Assembly: GCA_049322355.1 (NCBI GenBank)
Contig: JBMORG010000023.1
Location: 1-64,000, forward strand
DNA: 64,000 bases
DNA from: 0-14-0-80-60-11 sp049322355
GTDB taxonomy: Bacteria > Desulfobacterota > Desulfobaccia > Desulfobaccales > 0-14-0-80-60-11
Reading direction: 5' to 3'
In this document: in pieces, positions 57,941 through 64,000 of the stretch
Layout of the letters: each line of letters opens with the position of its first letter
Position numbering within the stretch: position 1 is the stretch's first letter
Made by a program: the position numbers and the translations under genes
Notes under the pieces: generated by a model
The model's database searches: none
Seen by the model: the letters and a program-made list of their open reading frames with translations, nothing else
What the model was told of the DNA's origin: nothing

Positions 57941-60223
57941 TCACCGTCTCGGCACATAAACCTCCCGGGGTTTGACGCCGTCGGAGGGGCCGATGAGACC
58001 TTCTTTTTCCATGGTTTCAATCATGCGGGCCGCCCGGTTGTAGCCCACCCGCAGCCGCCGTTGCAGCATAGAAATGGAGGCGTTGCGGGTCTCGGCCACC
58101 AATTCAACTGCATCAGCGTATTTTTCGTCTTTCTCGCCGTTTTCGGCGATCTCTTCTTCCTGCTCCCGCATCTCGGTGATGCCGGGCTCATACTCCGGCG
58201 CCGCTTGGGCCTTCAGAAACTCCGTAACCCGGCTGACTTCGTCGTCCGAGACATAGGGGCCGTGGATGCGCTTTAGGCGGGAGGTCCCAGGCGGCATAAA
58301 CAAGAGGTCCCCTTTGCCCAAGAGACGCTCGGCTCCCATGGCGTCCAGGATGACCCGGGAGTCCGCCCGGGCTGAAACCTGGTAGGAGATGCGGGTGGGG
58401 AAATTGGCCTTGATGAGGCCGGTGATGACGTCCACCGAAGGCCGTTGAGTGGCCACAATCAGGTGAATTCCCGCGGCCCTGGCTTTTTGGGCCAGCCGGA
58501 TCAGGTATTCTTCCGTGTCCCGGGAAGAGACCAGCATCAAGTCCGCCAGTTCGTCGATGACAATAACCAGATACGGCAACGAGCGCGGCAGGATACCCTC
58601 CTCGATGCGGGGGTCCGGCTTTTTTACCTTGGCTTTCTGATTGTAGCCGTCGATGTTGCGCACGCTCAAATCGCTCAGCAGGGCGTAGCGGCGCTCCATT
58701 TCGCCCACGGCCCAATGCAGGGCGGTGGTGGCCTCCTTGGGGTTGAACACCACCGGATGGAGCAGGTGGGGGATGCTCTCGTACATGGAGAGTTCGATGC
58801 GCTTGGGGTCCACCAGGAGAAACCGCACCTCCTCCGGGGTGGCCTTATACAGGACGCTCAGGATCATGGCGTTGAGGCCCACGCTCTTGCCGCTGCCGGT
58901 GGCCCCGGCGATGAGCAGATGGGGCATTTTGGCCAGATCGGTGACCACCGGGGCGCCCATGATGTCTTTGCCCAGGGCCAGGGTCAGGCGGGAGGCGGAT
59001 TTCTGGTAGCTGCCGTCCGCCAGGAGCTCCCTCAGGGCCACTACCTGGCGCTTGGGGTTGGGCACTTCGATGCCCAGGACTCCTTTGCCTGGCACCGGCG
59101 CCACGATCCGGATAGACAGGGCCTTGAGGGCCAGGGCCAGGTCGTCCGCAAGGCCGGTGATCTTGCTGATCTTGACTCCCAGGGCTGGTTCATACTCGAA
59201 GCGGCTCACCACCGGGCCGGTCATGATTGCAGTTACGCGGCCGTCCACCCCGAAATGGCGCAGGGTGTCCTCCAGCTTATGGGCCTGGGCCAGCATGGCG
59301 GTTTCCTGCACCTGGTGGTTCCAGGGGGGTGAAGGGTCCAGGAGATCCAGGCTGGGAAGGGTGAAAACCCCGGCACCAGCCCCGGTTTTCCGCGGTTTGG
59401 GGGCCGCTTCCGGCGCGGTGGCCGGCGGCGTAGAGACTGACGGCGCCACGACTGGAACTTCCGCCTCGCCCCCAGCCTGGGCGCCGCTCTGAGTAATAAT
59501 CTGGCGTCCCACTTTTGGCCGCCGGGGAGTGTAGGGAGGGGCTTCCGGGAGTTCCTCTTCCTTCCGGGGCCAGATCAGGCCCCAGGTGGATCGCAGCACC
59601 TGGCCTAAAAGGGCCATAAGCCCCACAAAGGACAGGCGGGTGGCTCCCATGACGCCGATAAGCAGGGCCAGAGAAAGGGCCAGGGCCGCCCCGCTGGGAT
59701 TGAGGGCGGAGAGGAGGGTCCCGGCCAGGGATTTGCCCAGCCCCCCGCCGCCATAGATCAGCTCGCCCCCCCATCTGACCGCAGGCCAACCCAGGGACAG
59801 CAGTCCGGAGGCGGCCAGCAGCACTCCCACGCCGGAGACGGTCTGGGGCCAGCCCAGGTCATCCAGTCCCTCGTTATGGGACTGCCAGGCCAATCCCAGA
59901 AGCATAAGCGGGATCAGGAAAGAGGCCAACCCCAGACCCCAAATAAGGTAAGCCGCGAGCAAAGCCCCGGCCTTGCCCGCGGCATTGTGCACCGTTGCGG
60001 CCTTCCCGATGGCCATAAACCCCTGGGGGTCCACCGGCGTATGGCTCCACAGGGCCAGCAGAAAGAATCCCGCCAACCCCAGGAGCAATAAAGCCACCAT
60101 CTCTTGGCCCAAGCGCCGCGGCCAGGAGACCTCGGGGGCAGAAGCAACCTTGGGCTCCAGTGTGGGCTTTGGCTTTTTGGAGTTGTTTTTCTTTTTATTT
60201 TTAGGCAGTTCGCTTTTAGCCAT
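57941..60223 (-). CDS. ftsK: DNA translocase FtsK
   Basis: The 760-residue protein has four N-terminal membrane helices, a Pro/Ala linker, the motor domain with GATGSGKSVGLNAMI (Walker A, near residue 432), LVIVIDELADLML (Walker B) and LIVATQRPSVDVITG, and the C-terminal gamma winged helix (SMLQRRLRVGYNRAARMIE). It moves chromosomal DNA at the division septum. It stands alone, with a small gap on both sides. Confidence 0.95.
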   Translation of the reverse strand: MAKSELPKNKKKNNSKKPKPTLEPKVASAPEVSWPRRLGQEMVALLLLGLAGFFLLALWSHTPVDPQGFMAIGKAATVHNAAGKAGALLAAYLIWGLGLASFLIPLMLLGLAWQSHNEGLDDLGWPQTVSGVGVLLAASGLLSLGWPAVRWGGELIYGGGGLGKSLAGTLLSALNPSGAALALSLALLIGVMGATRLSFVGLMALLGQVLRSTWGLIWPRKEEELPEAPPYTPRRPKVGRQIITQSGAQAGGEAEVPVVAPSVSTPPATAPEAAPKPRKTGAGAGVFTLPSLDLLDPSPPWNHQVQETAMLAQAHKLEDTLRHFGVDGRVTAIMTGPVVSRFEYEPALGVKISKITGLADDLALALKALSIRIVAPVPGKGVLGIEVPNPKRQVVALRELLADGSYQKSASRLTLALGKDIMGAPVVTDLAKMPHLLIAGATGSGKSVGLNAMILSVLYKATPEEVRFLLVDPKRIELSMYESIPHLLHPVVFNPKEATTALHWAVGEMERRYALLSDLSVRNIDGYNQKAKVKKPDPRIEEGILPRSLPYLVIVIDELADLMLVSSRDTEEYLIRLAQKARAAGIHLIVATQRPSVDVITGLIKANFPTRISYQVSARADSRVILDAMGAERLLGKGDLLFMPPGTSRLKRIHGPYVSDDEVSRVTEFLKAQAAPEYEPGITEMREQEEEIAENGEKDEKYADAVELVAETRNASISMLQRRLRVGYNRAARMIETMEKEGLIGPSDGVKPREVYVPRR

Positions 60224-60382
60224 GACGACCTGACCTAGAATCTATTAGTAAACCGATTGATTACAGCATGTTACCCATTAATGCCTGAATTATCAATAAA
60301 TTGCAATAAATTTCTTTGATTCTGTATGGTTTGAGAAGGTAGGGCTGGGTTTTAAACCCGCCCCGCCGCGCTATTCCAAACC

Positions 60383-60985
60383 CTACTCCGATTCCACCGC
60401 GCCCACGAAAAGGGGCGCCTCCGCTGCCGCGGTAGCCGCCAGCCGTCGCCGGGAGGTGATCCCCGTCAGGCTGGGCAGGATGAACTGTAAGGCCTCGGGC
60501 GTTATCGATAATTGCTCAAAGACTTCCAGGTCTGCCTCCGCCACCGCCTGCTCCCAAAATTGGTCCCGGGCCTTATCCTTGGACCCATAAGCCAACTCGA
60601 AAAAAACCCGCTTGATCTGGGCCGTGGCCAGCAATTTCAGGCACACAAAACAGGGCTGCAAGGTGACGTACAGGGTGGCGCCCTTGATGGCCACGCCGTA
60701 GCGGGCCGCCTGGGCGATGGCGTTGGCCTCGGCATGGCTCGCCCGGCAATAGTTGTATTTGTCCACGTCCGCGATGTTCAAGGCCCGCCGGTGGCAGTAG
60801 GGGCTGCCGTCGGACATGACCTGGTCGGAGCAGTGGGGCGCCCCGGGCATGGAGCCGTTGTAGCCCGTGGCCAGGATTTGCCTGTCCTTCACCAGCACCG
60901 CGCCCGTGGGCCGGGAGTTGCAGGTGCTGCGGGTGCTCACCAGCTTGGCGATGAGCATGAAGTATTCATCCCATGAGGGTCGCAT
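60383..60985 (-). CDS. dCMP deaminase
   Basis: The 200-residue zinc enzyme deaminates dCMP to dUMP. It has WDEYFMLIAKLVSTRSTC, the zinc motifs CRASHAEANAIAQAARYG (HAE) and TLQPCFVCLKLL (PCxxC), and GYNGSMPGAPHCSD. A C-terminal extension of about 50 residues is unlike short ComEB proteins. It is a typical housekeeping gene. No partner gene is adjacent. Confidence 0.9.
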   Translation of the reverse strand: MRPSWDEYFMLIAKLVSTRSTCNSRPTGAVLVKDRQILATGYNGSMPGAPHCSDQVMSDGSPYCHRRALNIADVDKYNYCRASHAEANAIAQAARYGVAIKGATLYVTLQPCFVCLKLLATAQIKRVFFELAYGSKDKARDQFWEQAVAEADLEVFEQLSITPEALQFILPSLTGITSRRRLAATAAAEAPLFVGAVESE

Positions 60986-60999
60986 TTATTATCCCAAAA

Positions 61000-61577
61000 T
61001 CAATCTCCAAGATTAATATTCAGATCAGTTCCATATCTTAAATGAGCCACTTCACATGCCATTATTATTATTTCAATGGCTTTTTTGCTGAGATGTACTA
61101 CAAGCCACCAACCATTTGCCAATTCATGAGAATGTTCCCGAGCTAAATCCAGTCTATGAGGATAAAGCTCCTCTGGTGAGCGTCCCGTTCCACTATATCC
61201 AATTTATAAACTCGTCGCTCGCCATAATCACCCGGTTCAGCAGGAAGGAAAAAGTGCCATTCTTGCCCATCAGTGAGTATGGCAAATGGGGCTCCCTTAT
61301 GAAAGGCATACTCAAAGAGTTGGCGCTCTCCGGTTCCGCTCTGCCCCGGGGGTTTAATCTCAATTAAAGCAACAGGTCTATTGGGCGGATGACAAAGAGC
61401 GAAATCAACGCGCCTGCCATTAAGAGGATACTCCGGAAATACAATTTTAACATCATAAGTTGGCCACGATGGGGCCTGTAGGATACGAAGAACTATCCCC
61501 TGAGAAATGGCAGCTTGATTAAGATAGCATCCAGTTTTAATACCCTCTTGAATTGATTTTATATGATTACCTAACAT
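61000..61577 (-). pseudogene. HsdR_N-like nuclease-domain protein with frameshift
   Basis: From ATG 61577 the frame encodes an HSDR_N/PD-(D/E)XK-type domain: IVLRILQAPSWPTYDVKIVF, RRVDFALCHPPNRPVALIEI then KPPG, and FAILTDGQEWHFFLP. It stops at TAG 61143. The next frame continues with ELYPHRLDLAREHSHELANG and NGWWLVVHLSKKAIEIIIMA to TGA 61000. A single frameshift near 61185 joins the two into a protein of about 190 residues. This is the usual pattern for a broken gene, although a sequence error is possible. It lies next to a REP transposase. Confidence 0.55.
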
Positions 61578-61597
61578 TGTAATATCCTTTTTTAAAA

Positions 61598-61626
61598 TCA
61601 GTGGCACAGGCCTCCGGCCTGTGGCC
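61598..61626. repeat. REP palindrome left of transposase
   Basis: GTGGCACAGGCC, TCC, GGCCTGTGGCC: a G+C palindrome with a preceding TCA. An inverted partner lies at 62151-62177 on the other side of the gene. Confidence 0.75.
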
Positions 61627-61630
61627 CCTT

Positions 61631-62143
61631 TTAGTTTTTCTCATAAAGCCATGGATAATCTTCGGGATTTGAAGCCAAACCCCTTTCTACCGGGTTTTGT
61701 CGGAGGTACTGCCATTTCTCTAATAATTCTTCCTCATCTCTTATGATCCGATCATATCTCTCATCCTGCCACAAGGTCCCCCGGATTCCTCTCTGGGCAT
61801 TGATGGTCCTGGCGCTGAAGGTCTTCACACTTCGGATAATTTCTGACAGGTTGACGGCACTGCCATCAGGGAGAAACAAAGGCTGGGCAATCACATGGAC
61901 ATGGTCAGGCATGACAACCGCAGCATGAACAATCCACTTCGCCTCATCCCAGTAAAGAAGAGATTTTAAAATAATCGTTTTTTCTTCTGCGGAAAGGATT
62001 TCCTCTCTTTTGAGACGCCAGGTAATGAAATAGATGCTACCAGGCTGTTGCCAATGAGGAAGGTTGCGCCGATGTGTTTGGAAGGAAGTTACTGGGCCTC
62101 CAGATTTTTCTTTGGTTTTGGGAAATGGCATTATGTTAACCAT
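61631..62143 (-). CDS. REP-associated tyrosine transposase (RAYT)
   Basis: The 170-residue protein is a Y1_Tnp (IS200/IS605-like) transposase of the RAYT branch. It starts with RRNLPHWQQPGSIYFITWRL, has the HUH motif in VVMPDHVHVIAQP and the tail RYDRIIRDEEELLEKWQYLR and NPVERGLASNPEDYPW. RAYTs process single-stranded REP palindromes. Both flanks carry such palindromes. ATG 62131 (MPFPKTK) is an alternative start. The gene is complete. Confidence 0.88.
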   Translation of the reverse strand: MVNIMPFPKTKEKSGGPVTSFQTHRRNLPHWQQPGSIYFITWRLKREEILSAEEKTIILKSLLYWDEAKWIVHAAVVMPDHVHVIAQPLFLPDGSAVNLSEIIRSVKTFSARTINAQRGIRGTLWQDERYDRIIRDEEELLEKWQYLRQNPVERGLASNPEDYPWLYEKN

Positions 62144-62150
62144 TTATTAT

Positions 62151-62177
62151 TCACAGGCCAGAGGCCTGTGCCACTGA
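62151..62177. repeat. REP palindrome right of transposase
   Basis: TCACAGGCC, AGA, GGCCTGTGCCACTGA: inverted with respect to the copy at 61598. Together they frame the RAYT gene, as is typical. Confidence 0.75.
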
Positions 62178-62201
62178 TAAAGATAGGTTTTTTTGCTTCT
62201 T

Positions 62202-63128
62202 TCAATTTCCTAAGAAACCCCTGATAATCCGTGTCGTCTCTCCCGGCTCCTCTTCCGGGGGTATGTGGCCGCATTTGGGCAGGATGACCAGTTGAGAGTT
62301 GGGGATATCCCGCTTGAATTTTTTCCCCACCTCCAAAGGCACCACCTTATCCTCCTCGCCCCAGATGATCAGGACCGGCACGCTGACGGTCTTATATTGG
62401 GTGGTGAGGGTGTCGAAGTCATTGGGTACGATCTGCCTGGCGGTCTGGACCAAGGCCTGCCGGGCCCCCGGCAGGCTGCCGTAATAAGCATAGGTATTAA
62501 TCTGTTCTTCGGTAATTCTATCATCATAATAATAACATTTTCTCAGCACCAGGTAGGAGGCGAACCATGGAGAAATCACCCGGCTTCCCACTCCCCCGAT
62601 TCCCGGGAGTTTGGCCAGCCGGATGAACCAGGGCATTTTTTGGGGGTAGCCGGCGCTGTCGATGAGCACCAGGGCCTTGACGCGGGCTGGCTGGTCCTGC
62701 CGGACCTGCAAGTAGGTCATGAGGGTCACCGCGCCGCCCATGGAATGGCCGATAATGACCAGATCGTGCAAGTCCTGACTGCGGATAAAGGCCGCCACCA
62801 GGTCCGCCTGGTCGCTGACCGCGTATTTGCCGTCAGCGGGCTTGTCGGACAGGCCGTAGCCTTTGAGGTCAAGGGTATAAACCCGGCGTTCCTTCGTCAG
62901 CGCCGGCGCCAGGAACCGCCAGGAGTAGGAACAGCCGCCGAACCCGTGCAGCAGGATTAGGGGCGGACCATTACCGGCTTCGAAGTAATTGATTTTTAGG
63001 TTTTGATAATCGAAGGTTTTCTGCTCTCCCAACGATTGTTCCAGGTTGAACGCCGGCGCCGTCATTCTGGCGCAGCCTGCCGCCAACAGCATGATCGATA
63101 AACCAAAAAATATGTCAACTACCCGCAT
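62202..63128 (-). CDS. alpha/beta hydrolase lipoprotein
   Basis: The 308-residue protein has a lipoprotein signal (FGLSIMLLAAGC, Cys19) and a complete hydrolase fold: PPLILLHGFGGCSYSWRF (oxyanion HG), VIIGHSMGGAVTLM (nucleophile Ser), VLIIWGEEDKVVPLE (acid) and LPKCGHIPPEEEP (His). The substrate is unknown; relatives include epoxide hydrolases and esterases. It would be attached to the outside of a membrane. Confidence 0.85.
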   Translation of the reverse strand: MRVVDIFFGLSIMLLAAGCARMTAPAFNLEQSLGEQKTFDYQNLKINYFEAGNGPPLILLHGFGGCSYSWRFLAPALTKERRVYTLDLKGYGLSDKPADGKYAVSDQADLVAAFIRSQDLHDLVIIGHSMGGAVTLMTYLQVRQDQPARVKALVLIDSAGYPQKMPWFIRLAKLPGIGGVGSRVISPWFASYLVLRKCYYYDDRITEEQINTYAYYGSLPGARQALVQTARQIVPNDFDTLTTQYKTVSVPVLIIWGEEDKVVPLEVGKKFKRDIPNSQLVILPKCGHIPPEEEPGETTRIIRGFLGN

Positions 63129-63284
63129 GATCTATTAAGTTTCGGTTCAAAAGGCTCTTTGACTATGTGGCCTAGCGTCTTACCTGTGCGTGTTTTTATC
63201 AAACTTTATATAAAGTCGGGGGTACCCAACCATTTTTAACCCATTCCTCCCATCAGGCCCCATCCATGCTGTTATCTAAGGAAA

Positions 63285-63923
63285 TCAGCGAGATTCCAGG
63301 TTTAACCTTCTGTCCCTTGCCGATTTGGCCGGAGACCAAAAACCGTCCCAACTTGGATCATATGTCCTTGCATGAGGGAGAGATTCTGCTTCTTGATAAG
63401 ACCTTATAGCTTCCTTTATATCTCCTTTTCTTTCCAATGAGATACCCTTGATGTACCAGCAAGTGCCCACATCGTTTAATATACCTTTATTGAGAATTTC
63501 TTCTTTTTTTGAAGCACTGACCTTTCCTTCAGGAGGTTCGGGTGAATTCTGGCTCTCTAATTCACGTTGAATCCTTTTGGCAGTTGGCCCAAAATTAAAT
63601 ATGCATTCGTCAGCCATTTCGATAGCATTTTTATAATCTTTTTTATTGTAAGCATTCCAGGCTGCGGTAGTGAGACTTAAATTGAGCGGCTGTGTTATTG
63701 ACCTTCCTACAAAAATTATCCCAGAAATTAATACCAGGACTAATACAATATACAATAATTTCAAAGATATTTTTTTTATCATAATATCCCTCTCAGCATA
63801 TATCTTTCTTAATTTCTTAATTACTTCAATCAAACCCGCCAAAGCTCCCAACAGAGCAGTGATAGCTACTATAAGGGCCGTTACTGATCCCAAAATTTCT
63901 ACAATCAGCGATGTCTTAGACAT
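63285..63923 (-). CDS. membrane protein with TPR-like C-terminus
   Basis: The 212-residue protein has two membrane helices (SVTALIVAITALLGALAGLI and LLYIVLVLVLISGIIFVG) and a C-terminal part with NAYNKKDYKNAIEMADECI and GDIKEAIRSYQEAESLPHAR, which fits tetratricopeptide-like repeats. It has no named family. A+T content is higher than in the rest of the window, suggesting acquisition. No partner gene is visible before the window ends. Confidence 0.6.
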   Translation of the reverse strand: MSKTSLIVEILGSVTALIVAITALLGALAGLIEVIKKLRKIYAERDIMIKKISLKLLYIVLVLVLISGIIFVGRSITQPLNLSLTTAAWNAYNKKDYKNAIEMADECIFNFGPTAKRIQRELESQNSPEPPEGKVSASKKEEILNKGILNDVGTCWYIKGISLERKGDIKEAIRSYQEAESLPHARTYDPSWDGFWSPAKSARDRRLNLESR

Positions 63924-64000
63924 GATGGAATCCTGTCAAAACAGAATTCAATAATTTCAAAATATCCTTGCTGGTTGTTTACTCAATTCATTATTTTTCA

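Overview
The window is about 60% G+C chromosomal DNA from an anaerobic bacterium. Its gene content suggests a deltaproteobacterium (Desulfobacterota; sulfate-reducing or syntrophic, near the Syntrophobacter/Desulfobacca groups). Supporting features are an ECF nickel/cobalt importer with CooT, an HdrA/MvhD/HdrCB electron-transfer cluster, an ETF plus acyl-CoA dehydrogenase operon, CobA-HemD, a SecD-SecF fusion, a probable UGA-encoded selenoprotein and a BirA-type biotin operon. The taxonomic placement is inferred from these genes, not from a marker alignment.

Layout. 1-8.4 kb: nickel/cobalt handling (CbiM, NikL-like, CbiQ, CbiO, DUF3842, CooT, an exported tetrapyrrole-methylase-like protein, a DUF4198 metal-binding protein). 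Three of these transcription units start with related terminator-containing leaders. 8.4-21.2 kb: mostly housekeeping genes on the plus strand (DUF362-ferredoxin, hemerythrin, CobA-HemD, UvrD-like helicase, radical SAM, phosphatase, SecDF, PurQ-like, DUF3124). 21.3-27.9 kb, minus strand: an ApgM-family enzyme, homoserine dehydrogenase and an aminotransferase, interrupted by an A+T-rich patch with a BrnT-type toxin, its small partner and a decayed gene. 28.3-32.4 kb: acyl-CoA dehydrogenase, EtfBA and a TetR regulator with matching palindromic operators.

32.6-51.1 kb is bounded by an intact tRNA-Val(CAC) at the right and a copy of the 3' end of that tRNA at the left. It holds two small regulators with paired operators, a PstSCAB-type importer with a Tat-exported Cys-rich lipoprotein, a membrane rhodanese with two in-frame UGA codons at the positions expected for cysteine, a nucleotidyltransferase, a second ApgM-family enzyme, a TIM-barrel protein, and an eight-gene operon. 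That operon joins a double HdrA flavoprotein, two MvhD paralogues and a HdrC-HdrB fusion to a tautomerase and a double-cubane-cluster-type reductase with its ATP-dependent activator. The eight-gene operon and the TIM-barrel operon begin with homologous leaders of roughly 150-170 nt, each behind a TTGAWT-16-TATAAT promoter and each with a covarying hairpin. I do not recognise this RNA.

51.5-64 kb: DUF434, a TRASH/YHS metal-binding protein, the biotin operon bioB-D-F-H-C with a BirA operator, an EF-hand lipoprotein, FtsK, dCMP deaminase, a frameshifted HsdR_N-like nuclease, a REP-associated transposase framed by its own palindromes, a lipoprotein hydrolase and a membrane-anchored TPR-like protein. 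Related palindromic and interspersed repeats lie in several intergenic gaps.

The strongest candidates for something new are the Hdr/double-cubane operon, the two leader RNA families and the two-UGA rhodanese.
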